NCBI RefSeq assembly: GCF_001522545.3 | Contig: NC_031781.1 | Coordinates: 9,243,487-9,307,486, forward strand | Direction of reading: 5' to 3' | Length of the DNA: 64,000 nt | Source: Parus major | Taxonomy: Eukaryota > Chordata > Aves > Passeriformes > Paridae | Part shown: positions 37,401-52,400 of the stretch, piece by piece | How positions within the stretch are numbered: the stretch's first letter is position 1 | Layout of the letters: every line of letters starts with the position of its first letter | Program-made: the position numbers and the translations under genes | The notes under the pieces: model-generated | What the model was told of the DNA's origin: nothing | The model's input: the letters and a program-made list of their open reading frames with translations, nothing else | Databases searched by the model: none

Positions 37401-40400
37401 GGATTTAAAAGAAGGAGGTTTTTTAATTATTTCTGATTGTAAAAACATACAACATTCATTAGCTTGTGATAACAATACAGAGTCTGTCAGGTGTTTGCAC
37501 CATCAAACCATAGACACCAAGTTCCTGATGTGTTTGGTCTAGGTAAGCGAAGCTAGAGTCCCTCACATCCTGATTTAAATATGAAGCTTTAGGAGGAGAG
37601 CTCCTCAGGATTCTGAATTTCTTTCTGCTCCTTCAGAGCCAACAAAGCACCAAGGATCTGAATCTCCCTCTGAAGTGTCTGTGGTTCTCCATCTGCTGCA
37701 GGGAGCCTGGGGTTACCAAGGCCTTAGGTGTAGGCACTGCAGAGAAGTGTCTAAGCTTCAGTTGAATTAATCCCCTTTCCTCTTCCATGGCCAGCTTTGA
37801 ACAAGCTTCTAACCTGAACCTCTAACAGCAGGGAAAGCCTTACAGGCCTTACCAACATATCTCAACATTGAAAAATATTCCTTGAAGTTCAGAGGAAGCT
37901 TGAACACACTCATCTTTTAGAAGGACTCCTATTGCTACTGTCAGCTGGCCAGGCTGACTTCCCTCTCAAGTAGCTGCAGTTTTTCTTCCTTTTCTCTTGA
38001 GGATGGTGTTAGGGCTGCACCATTTGTCCTCCCTTCAGGCAGACAAGCACTTGTGACAGGCAATACATATGGAATGGGAATCCTGCCATCACAAAACTTC
38101 AATTGTCATGTGGGACTTAGAAAATACAGTAGCTGAGCAGTACTCATCCTTTCTTGCAAATTTCAGACCCTTTAAGCAGTTAACAGCTGCTTTTCAGCTT
38201 TGGCTACAGCATCTCTGGGCTCCAATGATCCACTTAGATCTATACACATGCAGGAAGGCATACAGAGCATGATACATATCAGTAAAAAATGAACATTCAA
38301 CATCTTTACTAGGTCAACTTCCTGCTGAATCAGGAGTGGGTTTAAGCAAAAGCAAAGGCAAGTGAAGGCTGAAGAGATTGGCACAGATCTATACTAAATA
38401 AGGGGTTAGTTTCAGCCCCATAGGCTAAGACTTTCATTGCAGCAGTGATTTTGGCTTCTTTTCCTTTCTTTTCCCTCTGCTGTGCTTATTCTTGAATGAT
38501 CACAGCAGCCCTTTGGTGTTCAGTAGGCAGAAAACCCAAAGACTACAGCTGTGCTTCCAGCTTGTTCCAAGAGCTCTACTTGGATGAAACTAAATTACAA
38601 TGTTTTGTAAAACTGGAATATCCTCTTTTGGTTGCATCCCTCACAAAAAGCAAAGTGACATGCCAAGAAGCCCAAAGACCAAAACCAAACAAACACATTC
38701 TAAAATAATACTATCTTCTATTAAAGCAGCAACAGCACATGCTGTTCTGTACCTTGAAGCTGCTGAGCAGCTGTAATTGTGAAAGTGCAGAGTCAAGTCA
38801 CCCTCTCCAAGGATGTCCCATGTGACAGTAATAACCCTCTCACTGCACCCTTCATCCTCAGAGAGTACATCAGGCAAGAGCCCTTTCCAGCATGCACAGA
38901 ACATGTGGCCAGGGAGAGAGGCCAGCCAGGTGACATCTTCATCTTCAGCTTATGGCCTCTGCCCACCCTTGTCCTGATGGTAGCTACAAGCCATTACTGT
39001 GACCATTTACAAAGCCCTTTTCCTATAGTAACTTGAAAGTCACATTAAGATGCCTGTATTTAAGGCACGGGTTCCTCTCAACTCCTAAATTATATGGTTA
39101 CACTTGATTTGACAGTGATACTCTTATTTTGCCCTCCTTGTTAATAGACACCATAGCAATGTCTAACAACACAAGTATACACTACTTTTTACTGGTGTAC
39201 AGAATGCACATGTAGGGGGTCAGAATTCAGGTTGCACAGATAACTGCAAAACCAGCATTTTCTAACTTTGACTTCTTGTTTCTAATCTAAATAACACTAT
39301 TAGTGCAGAGGAGTTCTATGCATAATGATAGATTGCAATAGTAGAGGGAGGAATCAGGATCCCATTGAGCTAGCATTATACAAATATACAAAAGATGGCC
39401 TCCTTGAAATCCACAGGAAGACTTTCAACCTCTCCCAGAACAACCACTCTTTATACATGACTCAGTGACAGAATGTGGTGTTATTGTACAGAAAGTGTTT
39501 TTATGGCTCTGAAGTTACCCTAGTCAGAAAATCTCATATTAATCTGTTAGTCATCTGGAACAAAATTGCTTCATTTTTCAGTGCTAATGATCACAGAGTC
39601 ATCAGATTGTTTAGGGTGGAAAAGACCTTTAAGATCATCCAGTCCAACCATTAACCCAGCACTGCCAAGCCCACCACTAAACCATGTACCCAAGTTCCTC
39701 ATCTACACGTCTTTTATATCCCTCCAGGGATGGTGACTCAACCATTTCCCATGATTAGCCTTTTGAAATTTTTACCCACTAACTTTAGGCTCTTTCATAG
39801 AGCTGCTGAGAAAAAGACAACTAGAATGGCACAAGGTCTGCAATGGAAATATGGCAAGTTGTTGTAAGCATAATTTCTCTGATGTCACAGAACTTCTGTC
39901 AGAAATGACATGAGAACCTGCCTGCTAGGGAGCTGCCAAACAATTCTTTTCAGGAAGCAGCTTCCTCAAACAGTAGCAAATGAAAGCAGAAGGCAGGTTG
40001 TAAACTAGCTGATGAAAATCATCATTCTGAAATAACAGCAGCTTTAAGTTTAGAGGTTGTTATACAAGTAAAAGTGTAATGAGAGGGATGGATCTCCCAG
40101 TGATACCATGTGACCATTCCTGGTCAACAGTGAGGCTGACATGATGTTTATTAGCAGTGGATAACTGCTATTGCTATCTCTGCTATTGCTTTCTCCTAGA
40201 AAGGAAATTGGGGTGGGAGCTGTATGTAGCAGAATCATGTAAGTGTGCTCATTTTGCATTCCTTTGCATTTATAATGGAAAAAAAAATATAGGTTATATG
40301 CACTGGAGATCTAGATAAAGCTAAGCAAACTTGGAAGGAAGAAGACTTAAAAGGAGAAAGGTGTCCATGGGGCTGGGATTATTTAAAATCACCAGATCTG

Positions 40401-43400
40401 GAAGTTTAGTCTCTTTGTATCTCAGTTCCCTACCCAGGGTACTCATTAAGGATACAAGCTTTTCAATGCTGATTACAAAAAGCACGTAAATAAGTAGGCA
40501 GAATGAGAGAACATGGCTAAGGACTGATGGATAAGGCCTTAATCTTCCACAAATATGCCCAAGTTCTCTAAGGTCCATAAAACACTAAGCTCCTCATTTC
40601 TGTGACTCTAAATGTAAATCCTGAATAATTCTGCTGAGGTTTTAGATTTGGACAGGTTCAGTGCAGATCAGAAACATCCTTAAATTTCTGTGTTTTTTTA
40701 AGGAAAAAAAGCAAAAGCCAAACAGAATCCAATTCATATTGACATTAGTGGCTGGCAGTCCAAAGGGCAGAATCAGGTCTGTGGCTCCAGGGCCAGTGCC
40801 ACCTGATAGGGCTGACCACTCATCAGGTCAGTCTGTGTCCAGTGAAACTGATTTTAACTACACAGAGAATGCTGGACTCATGTTAGTACCTGCTCCATGA
40901 AATCCTCCACAGAGGTACAGCTTCCCTTCCACAGAGCCTGCACTGGTAGAGTTTGTCCTCAAGGAGAGGAGGGGAGAAGGCATAGGGGGTCCGTCCCTCC
41001 AAAAGTCTCCATCAGGGTTATAAATCTCCACTGCATCAAGGCATTTCCGTGTCTGTCCTCTGTCATAACCAAGGCACCCAATTCCTCCTGCAAAAGATAC
41101 ATAGGTCAAATGTAGCAGTGCCATGTTCTGCTGTAAAATACAGTGTAAAATACAGGCTGCATTTTCTGTTTACATCTTCTCATCTCCCACTCTTTCCTCT
41201 TTGCAGCTTTAGAAGTTTGTGAGAGCACAAAACAGAAGCTACAGCACATTATCCACAGACACTGAAGCAAGATCTTCTCTGAAGTCTCATATCAAAGGAA
41301 GGACAAGCAGAATGTCTTCAAAACACAAAGGTATTTTGTTTTGTTTTCTTCCCATATAGTAGAAATTATCATAGTTGTTTGTTCTATTTGCTGGACAAAT
41401 TGCAATGGATCAAAACCTATATTTCCAATACCATTGGTGGATTTGACCCTCACACATTGCCAACAATTATTTGCATTTGTTGGTTAGTTCTCATCAATAG
41501 AAGAAAAAAATACTACACCTATCTCTTACAGCAAATTACACCTGTCTCTTAAGGCAAATCAAATTCCAGGAACAAAGCCATCCAACACACAGGAGTGCCA
41601 GCAGCACAGGAGAGCAACAAGCCCTACTGTTGAGTGGTTAATTAGGGTGCTTGAAATGAGTGTGCAGGATTGAGACAGATCCGTTTCCTTTTGCTGCAGA
41701 TGTACCTGAGATCCCTGTGAGCACTAGCAGCACTGTACCCTGATAGCACTTTTCAAACCCTTTCTTTCCAAATCCCTTCCAGTGATCAAATCCACATTTT
41801 GAATTTACAGCCTTTGGTTCTGGGGAATGAATATGCTGACGTCCTGGCGCAGGTTTTCCATCTGTGCCAATGGACACAATACTCTGTAATGAGCGCTGAT
41901 GGTGTTGTTTTGTGCATGAGTGTGTTTGTCACTAGCTTTAAACATAAAATGAGTGCAATAGGCAAGCCATTTCCACATGAAGGCTGCCATTGCAGACACA
42001 CGTGTAGGGCTGCTCAATTGTGCAGATCCAAAGTGTGTGTTAAGCATGTAATTATGCCCTTGCATATACAAAGGGAAAGGACTGCAAGTGCAACCTGTGC
42101 TGGTTCAGCTGCTTTTAAAATATATTGGCCCTAGTGCTGTTAAGCTGGTCCATCAGAGAAATGAGCCCCTAATGCTCCCAGTTTTACTTGCAAATGATTT
42201 TCCATCTACTTCTTAAAAGGGACTGTGTTATTTTTTAAATCTTCTGTGCATTCTCCAGAAGTGTTTGCAAGAGGAATCTCCCCATAAATGGGGACTGTAA
42301 CACTACAAATTTGCTAGCACTGTATTCCTGATTGTATATTAGAGTCAGGCAAAGATAACATCAGTTAAATCTGCATCAGAGCAGCACAATTTGAATAAAA
42401 TTCAGTGTCCATTATCATCAGCAGAAAGTTTTCCTCTCGTTGAAATTAACAGTATTTTATTCAATATTTGAATTTGAAAGCCTTCACTGAATTTGGTTTT
42501 CATCTCCTTTTCCAGCAAAGCAAATCTGTACTTGCCTCAATACCCACCAGCAAGGTCCTTGCAGTTTGTACTAGACTCCCCTCAGTGTGTGCTTACACCA
42601 GGCTGGCATCTAAATGTGTTCAGTATCAACACCCTCAATTAAAGCAGCATTTGCTCTGATGGGCTCCTTCTCTGAGGCTTGATTCGCCTAAGAGAGCTGA
42701 GGTAGAGATTAACCCTGGAATTTTGCTAGCCATTTCCATGTCAAAAAGGGAAGCATCACTCTGTGAGCCTTTCTCGTGATGGAATCTCACTGAGCTATTC
42801 CTTGGGGTATTTCAGAATTCAGACATTTACTTATTGTATTGTTCTTTACTGCCAGAAGCATTATCCTCTCCTGTTCGGTCTTTTCCACTACCTCTTAATG
42901 CCTCATTAAAGAGGTGCCACTCTTTGGACAGGACAATATTCCCCTGAATTTATCAAGAAAAATTTTAAGAGCTAAGCAATTTTTTAAACTTTTTAAGGTT
43001 TTTAATTTTTTTAAAATTTTTTAAGGCTATTTAACTGGCTGCTTCTTATAGGGTTTCTACTTGTACAGCTTCTACTGGCAGATTCACAGCATGCAGGACA
43101 ATTTGCCACCAGTTTATGTACAGTCCACAGACTGCAGTGTAATGCAGAGGGAGATTCTCAAGGCAGTTTTAACTGGGAACCAATAATATTAAAACTCCCC
43201 ACAGACTAAATTGACCCTTTCAAAATACAGCTTTGTGGTGCCAAAGACAGATGGCTGCTGGTTGTCAAGCTAGATATTTTTAAATTAGCCCAGTTTTTAC
43301 TGTACCCCACCAAAGAATATGCACTCATGCAAAAGAAAAGTCTACAAGTGAAAAATGAAAGAGGTTCTTGTTCAATCAAAGGAATAAATGGTTCCAGTTA

Positions 43401-46400
43401 GAGAATGCATGCAGCACGTCAGAAACCAATAACTTGGCTGATTGCCTTATTATTTCAAGCATGGAGGAGGAGGTGAAGAAAATGGTCCTGAACTTTTCTA
43501 GAAGCATAATAGCTGTTTATTACTTACTGTGCTTTTATTGTAATTTTCTAAATAGAGTAACTGTGGGGCAAGGTAACTTCAGAAAGAGCACAAATAATCA
43601 GGTACAAAACTAACAAAGCAGTCAGTGACTTTTTGCAAAAAACCTCCCAACCATTACCTGTTAATGAAGACATTCAGCTGCCAGTTCAGGGGATCCACCA
43701 CCAAATATTTTTCCTGTATCATTATTAGGAAAGAAGTTTTCCAGCACCTATTGGTGTACCTTTTCAAAAACTTCAGAGCTACTGCATGTTTTCAAGCATT
43801 TATGAAACCTTCATTGGGTGGTTTAAACAACTTCTATTTAACCTGTTTTAATCCTGTCTTTATCAGAGATAAAGATTCTCTGCAATGACAGACAGAAACA
43901 GTCCTGAAGGTACAAAATATCTCCATTTTATTTAAACCCTGCACAACTATTTCAGCTAAATCAAATTTCATATTCAATTTACAATAGCAAAACAAAGTTC
44001 TCAGCAGATAGAAAGGAAGAGAGAAAAATCAGAGGGGAATAGAATTTAATTTTCAAGCTTAGAAGAAGAGCATTCTGGAGAACAAGAAATCATGAACTTC
44101 AACCTCCTCTCTGAAAGCAATGTTAACACTGAAAGGTTGCTAACAAAGGAACTGAGGATCTCAGACTCTCTGAGTACTGTTTTTCTGTGTTCCCAGATGC
44201 AGTAGTTGAGAATTACTCTTGTGAGAAAGTATATTTTTTCCTCTATGGAAATAGATGTCTCAGGACTCTTTCCAAAGAAATGAATACAAAAATCAACAAC
44301 AAAAAAAGTCTCAAATTTAAATCAATTCACAGCTACAGCCAAGGGGAGGAATCTCACATTAACCAGGCTATTCATCATCTACAATGTATATACCATGTGA
44401 GATTCCAAATTGGCAGAAAAAAAACAAATCCTTGCTGTGTCAGACAACTCTGGCCACTTTCTGCTCCATCATTCAAGAATCCAGATCATCCTGTCCCACT
44501 GGCTTTTTCATTCATATTTATGAAACCATCAGGAATTCAAGTGGAGACATAGGGAACTGTAGTTAAGACCACAAAGATTGTCTTTATCTCAAGTTCTCTG
44601 GGTAGAGCAGCTGAAGAACTGAGCTCATGCTCTGCTCCTACAGGAGCATCTACATAAAATGGGGGTGACAATTTGGGAGCTAAGGCAGGGTACAGAAGAA
44701 GGCACAGGGGTTTAGGTCATCCAAGGGACACTCTTGTGCCAAGTGATCCATCAGCAGTGCATGGTATACTTGAAGTTGTGCCTTAAACCACCCAAAACTA
44801 TAGATGGGGTCAGTAAAACTCACCTGGACACAGCTTCCTGGGAGCCCCACAGGTGTGCCAAGGGCAGCAATGACTGTTTCCATTCCCATGATGTGGGGAG
44901 GGCCCTTTGTTAAGCCACACTCATGAACAGAGCAGGTGAATTCAACCCTACCTGGTTCAGTTCTCTGCCTAAAGCTCAATTACGTGTTCCTTTGTGCAGG
45001 GAAGATTGATTTCTCACTGGGAGTTTTAAACATTTCTGTCATTATCACATTGGTCACATGAGAAGAATCAAATCCCAGAACTCAGTCTACCTATCCCTTA
45101 CAAATACACCCTTTCAACACTTCAGGCTTTTTACAATTGTACTTTTCCTAGGAGATATTTCAGATGCCACTGAAGCCACCTTTGTGTTTCCCAATCCATA
45201 TCACCCTTGGATTAGTCAGCAATTAAACATACTTTCAAGGGCACTAGTGGACTTCAAAGTTAGCATAAAGCTCCCTTAGTAAAACAAAGATATCAATAAA
45301 ATACATCTTCATTAAGCAGTCAGGACAAAGAAGACAAGACTTTGATGCAAGAAGGCAAGGCAGGGCACATGATGAGATTAGCACAGCTTCAGCATTTCAG
45401 TGAGGCACAGTTCTGTGACGTGCTCTACCCACACTCTGCTTGTAGCTTGCTGAAGGCAAGGCACCCAGCTGGGGCTGGGGTCAGCTGCCTCTCCCTGACC
45501 CCACACTCATTGCAGAAGACCAAATGCAATTTAGAGCCACATCAGCCTTAATAACAGCACAGCCTTCCAGCACTTGGGGGGGAAGGTCTGTAAATGATGG
45601 TGAAGTGGTAAAGAGTCACTGTCAATAATTAGTTCAGCAGGTGCAAAAGCAATAACTACTTTAAATACCTCTGAATATTTCTGTAGGAGTGAGCTTGACA
45701 TGTAGTTGAGTTACAAGAAATAAGGAACATTCCAGCATCCACTGACTTCACCCATGTCACTGATACAAAACGGGCACTGGCACAGAAGAATTGCACTTGC
45801 AAATCTCATCCATGGTGAGCCCTTACAGAATTAAATTTGCCAGGCAGCCAAGTCCAACAGTGACAATTTTTTCTCCTGCAGGAGAATCACAGAGACACAA
45901 GTCTAGATTGCTCACTGCATAGACAGGATGGTTGAACAAAACAATTCCTACATGGTGGCTGGGGGCCCACACAGGACCGTGCTCCATTGAGACTGACTGC
46001 CAGATTCACACCACATAATTTGGTTCCCCCACCAACAGACAGCTGAAATCAGACATGCACTACAGTCTCCCAGACAGGGCAGTGTATCAGGGAACAGCAA
46101 GAGCAGGGCTGCTTCCAAAGGGAAGCTGAGCCAGGTAACAAGCTCACCATGAGGGCACAGATCCACAGAGCCAGAGATGGGCAAGTGCAGGAGGCTCCAC
46201 CACTGGATATCAGGCAAAGGCATAGGAGGAACTGATCCCTCAGGCCTGTGTTTAAATGATGCTCCTGGACCTATGAGCAAAAGGGATGGGTGGAGGCCCC
46301 AGGTGATGTTGCTGAGGATGATCAAGACTTGTTAGTGCCTTCAGGGTACTGACTGTTATTCTTTATCCTGTAACTGAGTCCTCAGATCACAGTACCAAGA

Positions 46401-49400
46401 AATGTATGCTCTTAGTAGTGGCTCTTTGAATTTTTATCAAAGGGACCTGGGAAATGGGTAAAAAGCAAAAAAAAACAAAGCAAAAAAACAAAACAAGAAA
46501 ACAAAAGACCCACAAAAAACCAAAACCAACCAAACAACAAAAAACCCAAACAAAAAAAAACAAGGCAAACAAAAAAACCCAACAAACCACAAACAAACAA
46601 ACAAACAAACAAACAGACAAACAAAAAAAGGGTAACTCTTCAACAAGCAACTGAAATGCAAGATTTGTCTCAGTAAAGTAATTCATTATTAAACTGATCT
46701 CCGGAATGCACAATGGATTTAATAGTGCTAATCTCTTATGTAACGTTTCCCTTCATTACCAGCACTCAAGCTGAGTCTCAGCAGTTCCATTTCTCTCTCA
46801 TTCTCTGCTAAGCTGGGCTGCATAGCTGGTGTCTCAGAAATGAGGGAGCCATAAACCAGCCCAGGCAGGCACTTCCAAAGATGAAACCGAGGAGCATTGT
46901 CATCATTTGGTAACCCAGAGCACAGCAAGTGAGGTAATGCAGCTCATAGAAGACATGAGGGCAAATAATTGATTAGAAGCAGGGCTGAAAAAACAGATTA
47001 TTTTCTTCCTAAGCATGGTCAATGTTTCAGATTCAGCTCCTTCTTTTCTCATAAAACGCCTTTTTGCACTTTGAAAATACTTCAGTGTGTAGAAAGCAGT
47101 TTCAATCTCATCTATCAGACCAATTTATCTGCCTGTTTTTGTTCCTCCCTGCACATGGACACTTCGGAGGCTGTTGCACAGATATTAAAGCTCAAAATCA
47201 GACCCATAAGCTGCTACTTGTCAGAAATCCAAAGCATATTTATAAATAGACATGTTTATTTTAAAAGAAAGTGTTATTCAAATGCACAGTTAATACTCAA
47301 GCATGAAAGCTAAAATGTCTCCTTCCAGCTCCTCCTACACACACTTTATTTTCCAGAGAGACCCCAAACTACATATTCAAATAAGTATTTTGTGATCAAG
47401 ACATTCAGTATTTAATTGAACCTCATTTAACTGTTTAAAACTTTTAAAAGAAGCTTTCAGCAGGAACCTCGGGGGGAAAAACCCCACGTTCTAAGAGGTA
47501 GGATGCCAGTCTGAGGAGGATAAACAAAAATTCTTTGGTTTCTAAATCTTCCCTAATAGGATTTCTCATTTAAGTCCTTCAATACATTATTATTTATAAA
47601 GCAGGAATTATACAGCATAAAAGCAACACATGGCTAAAGCTGTCATAGTGATACAACTTTTTTTTTACCAGTGACCTGTATTTCAGAGACACTAGTTCTA
47701 CTGAGTGTGGTTTAACACAAGTAATGAATATGGCATTCAAATAGATTCATTTGGATAAATTTTCCTAATTTGTATGTTGGCTGTGATAAGTTTTCAGAGA
47801 AGTAGCTTGAAAGGATATTTTTTTAAGTGAGAGATTAAAATGCATGACCTTAAATAGAGCCCTCCCTTCTGGTTTTCTTCCAAAAGTGTCTCAATTGCCT
47901 CTGTCATTAAGAGCACAATACTGCCCTTTCTTGGGCTTTCCAACGAATATAGTTATGTTCCTGGGAAAATATGGAGAGAAAGAGCTGAGACCAGTGAAAA
48001 GAGATGAATAGGAGAAAGGATTTTGAGCCTTAGGAAATACTGTTCATTTACTTATGAGGATTATGTATGGTGTATAAATAGTATGAGATTCTCTAGGAAC
48101 ATTAGACAACAAACAGACAATTATGTTGCAGGATTGCTGATTAAGACACACGGTACAGGTTCTTGAACAATACTCAGACCAAAAACTCTGATCTATTTCT
48201 CATTTTCCTTCCATCAGTGTGACTCCAGAATAATTCCATTTAAGTCATTAGGGTTTTACATGCTGGAGCTGGCAATTAGTCTGGGAAGGGTTTTTGGACA
48301 GTGGCTACATACTCTGTGCTGTGCCAATAGGACTTTTCAGAAATTAACACTTCAAAGGCTAAGCATCAGATTCTGATCTGGGTGAGAATAAAGTGATCCC
48401 TTGATCTTGATCTTGACACAACACAACTGCCATCAGCAGACTACTTACTAGAGATTTACACCTACATGGATGAGAACAGAAATTAGACTTACCTATCAAA
48501 GAATCTGCTACTTCACCTCATTCAACTCTAGTATTCCATCAATGCTTTCTGCTTCTTATTTATGATAGAAATTGCATTTATACAGCACAGACATTAGAGA
48601 AGATCAACTTTCTCTGCATTTTTCATCTATGCTCTAGAGTCTCTCAATCTGCTAACACCTGTGTAAGGGATCCTACTGGAAAGAGCTGACATCCTTACTT
48701 CATTTAAGGACTTTGTTTTCAAGACTTACTTGAAAAAAATCTTATCTCTCTGCATCTCTATGTGCCCAGCTAGAACTATCTCTATTTCATGTATTTATTC
48801 CTGGGAAGCAGGGTGTGGTCCTCCAGGCATACAGAAGATATCTTGCATTTACCTGTTTCCACCTTGCCTCCCTTCCTTTCCTTCCTCTGCCTCCATCAGG
48901 CTCCAGTGGATCTCCTTAGCTGGCTGCAGACTGCAGGATGCTGTGGAGATGATGCACCCCAAAAGGAACAAGAATGGTAGGAGAAGTGGGGGATACCTCT
49001 GGGAATCCAAGCAATGCCATTCCATGCTTCTGAACAGCCCTTCAGTGAGTGTCCCCTGACTGGGGCTGCACAGGAGCCCGTTAGATGTCCAGGTTCTGAG
49101 CACACACACTCCACCATGAGAAATTCCCATTAGGATTGGGAAGGGTATCAATAGCAATAGCAGAGACTCAATGAAAGTCCCTCTCATCTATAGCACAAAG
49201 GCTTGGTCATTATGACTGAGCTGTCTCTGAGGCCACTACATGAGACCAACCTATGATCCTCTTCAGAATGTGCCTTTTTTGCACAAATCACCCTTGACAG
49301 CGTCTTCCTAGACTCCCAGAGTGCCTGACACTCCTTATGAAGCAGGGTGATGTCCAAGGGATCCACAGCTTTGGGGAGCCTACAGTGGTTTTACTACCCT

Positions 49401-52400
49401 CATGACAGTTGCTATTCTTTGCTCTGTCACTATCAACCTCTATTCTTTCCATTCCCATTTTCTCCTGAACATCATCTGCATGATCAAGTACCACATCAGC
49501 CAGATTAGGAACTCTTTCACTGCTTTCCTGTCAATGCCATGAATTGCCCATTCCCCCAGTTGTGGTTCCCAATGCCATTGTGTCCAAAGGGGAGCTGGGC
49601 CCACCTCACACGAGGTGACAAGAACCTGTCACCACAGATAAACTGGAACACGGCTTTTCTGTGTGAGGTTTAATTCCAGTTGGCAACTGTGAGTTTACAG
49701 CTGGAGATGAGGCCGTGTGTGGTGCCTGTGGATTAAGATGCCAATATCATGCCTGTATCGCTGTTTCCAGCCAGAGCCCATTTGGAAATTGCTTCATTGC
49801 TTTGAGAGGTCTTGGAAAATGCTTTAATCTCTCCACAGAGTTTTCATGATCATGACTGTGATGGTTAACATTTAACAATCATGTTGTCTTCTTAATTTTA
49901 ACAGATAAATCTCTGTTTCCACCTTGTACTCTTGCAGGTGGACTTAAACCAGCATATTCAAAAGCAGAATTTGTTGACCAATCATTTTTGGCTCAGACTT
50001 GTCTTCCAATTTAAAAATTAGCTGTAATATTATTTGACTTCCCAAGAAAACAAGACTTATGCAATTCCTCTAACTATATGTGTGTTCCCTATCTACATTT
50101 ACATCATTTTCTCTACCCTGCATAGCTTTTGTGCCTGTTGGCCAGTTTCAACTAAATTTTTCAAATTTATGGATGTTAAAATTCTTACAAGGTTTGTGAA
50201 AACTAGCAATGAGGAATTTGTGAAAGCAGCCCAGACCTAGGTCAAAATGCCTTCTCTGCAACTGATATTCCTGCTACCTGATGGTAATTCAGCTGTGTCT
50301 GCACTTGCTGCAGTTACACCTTGAGTGGGCAGAGCATCAGAAGGGAGGCAGGCTCAGAAATGTAATGGTAAAAATAGACCAATCTTTCTCAAAAATCTGC
50401 TGCTTGGAACAGCGTGTGAACTCTGTTACCCTCGGTATAAATCACGAGCAAGTTTGTCCATTACAGTGGAATTACCCCAGATTTATCCTGTTAAAACTGA
50501 GAACAAACACTGCCTTTATGAATGTTTAGTTAGACTTAGTGGCAAGAGTGAAGGGTCCAATGCAGCAAACTGTAAAGTGCATTGGTTCTCTTAGGAATAG
50601 GCTCAAATAAAGATTGCCATGGGAAGGTGTGTGAAGCAGCAGAATGATGGAGACAGAGCAAAACCTTGTTACCACCTATGTGCAGATCAGGTTATAGCAA
50701 AGATTTTTTCTCCCATACACAGAGAATTTTTGGTATTGGCCAGCAGGTAAGAAAGAATTCAAGTTAGTGTTCAGCTCCCTGAATACTGCAGCACTGGCTG
50801 CTACACATACAAAACCAAGGCTTTTTATTTTTTTAATTAGCAAAATGCTTCTGAAGGTCCACAAGACCATGAGCTTTCCTCATGCCATTTAAACAGGCAT
50901 TTTTCAGATTTAAGTCTGTATTTTGTGTTCAATCTGTACATTTCATTACTGTAATGGCTCACATGTGCTTCTCGCTTTGTGAGGTTTTGAGGGAAGAAAA
51001 TGGAAGCTGTTTTCCCCATTAGCTGCCACTCCTTTTCCTTGTGCCACTGTCAGGCTTGCTGTGAAGAAGACTGACAATTTCTTTCATCACATGCATCCCA
51101 AAGCGGCTGCTTTTTCTTGCTCCCTGACTCCCTGTGTCATCACAGCCTTCGAGGTCTTGATCTCAGAGCACTTCTTACTGAAACGCATGAATGCTGCTCT
51201 TCTCTTCCCAGCTATTCCAGCTGCTTCTACTGCCCCATTAGAGCATCAGTGCCAGTATAAATAATTATATGTATTTAACCTTTTACAGAGCACGAACTCT
51301 CCACATTTGCAAAGCACCTTTGAACCTGGGTAGCCAACACTCTCATTATTTAACAGCACACCGACATTCTCTGTCACTAACCTATGACAAGAGGAACATG
51401 ACTTTCTGTTTGCAAAACTCACTTTTCCATATGGGCTTCTTTCACCCCTCCTCCTGGTTGTACCTATGGGCCTCTCTCAAACCACTTAAGAGAAAGAAGT
51501 TTCTCTAAAAGAAGACAAATGCAGCATTAAAGACACTTGACTCTTCTGCTTCAAAGACACCTTCCCTGCATATCCCCCCCACAAAGCACCTTCTGTTTTA
51601 TGACCCAGGAACAAACTCTGCTTTATCCCTGCTATGTAACAACCCAGACAAAGCCAGAGCACCCTGATACAGGAGGTGTATTAAGCTGACAACTCTGTAT
51701 TTTTGTGTTGACTTTGATAAGCTTGTGAGCAGGGACAGTTCGAAGCAGAAGGGATTGAAATGTCCTGTGGTCCTGATAGAATTTCTGCTTTCTTCATGCC
51801 TAAAGCTGCCCATGACACCATGGGAGCATAGAAGGGCATGAATCACTCACAGCCCACCTGTAGATTGACTGGATGAACTTTTTTCCCTGCTTCTCCAAGA
51901 ATTTTCCAGCCATATATTTATCCACACTAAGGGACAAAAGATTTTGGGGTAGGTAGGAGATTAATGAACTGATTTGGTCAAAGTACTGTTTTGCAAAACC
52001 AGAAAGGATTCAATCAAAATTAGAAAAAAGGAAATGTTTAGATTTTTTTTTTAAAAAAGCATGCTGTGTTGAAGTAGGTAAAGAGAAGAATTCACTGAGT
52101 TTTATCAGGAGACACTCATGATGTTGGTTTTGGGAAATCAAAATTTCCTTTGACCTTATGCCTTTCCTTCATGATGCTACATATAATCTTTAGCATTTCA
52201 CTGCTCACCTGTGAAGTGGTGCTTCAAGACTTGTATACTCACTTTTTAAAATTCATTGTTATTCATGGCACACACTGATACCCCAAAGGAAAATGTCTGA
52301 AAAAGTGAAGTATCTTTGTTTCTCAAATCCAGAACACTACACATTCACATAATTTAATCTACATAAATTACAGAAGGAAGAAATCATGTGGGGAACAAAT

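Larger units (their letters stand above)
28473..40889 (-). other. KBTBD12 intron 4
   Basis: 12,417 bp. Holds a possible LTR (30333-30668), an (AT)n microsatellite (34041-34060), a longer CR1 copy (35992-36563) followed by an A-rich run, and a CR1 3' tail (39594-39750). Otherwise AT-rich with nothing recognised. Confidence 0.85.

Noticed and set aside
45948..46325. 125-codon minus-strand frame
   Set aside because: No recognisable domain, no splice or codon support, and it lies inside KBTBD12 intron 3.
46387..46713. Phe/Cys/Val-rich and Lys/Thr/Asn-rich frames on both strands
   Set aside because: Low-complexity translation of the T-free A/C tract.
49184..49494. Two minus-strand frames suspected as a processed pseudogene
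   Set aside because: I could not match them to any known protein, and no poly(A) tail or target duplication is visible.
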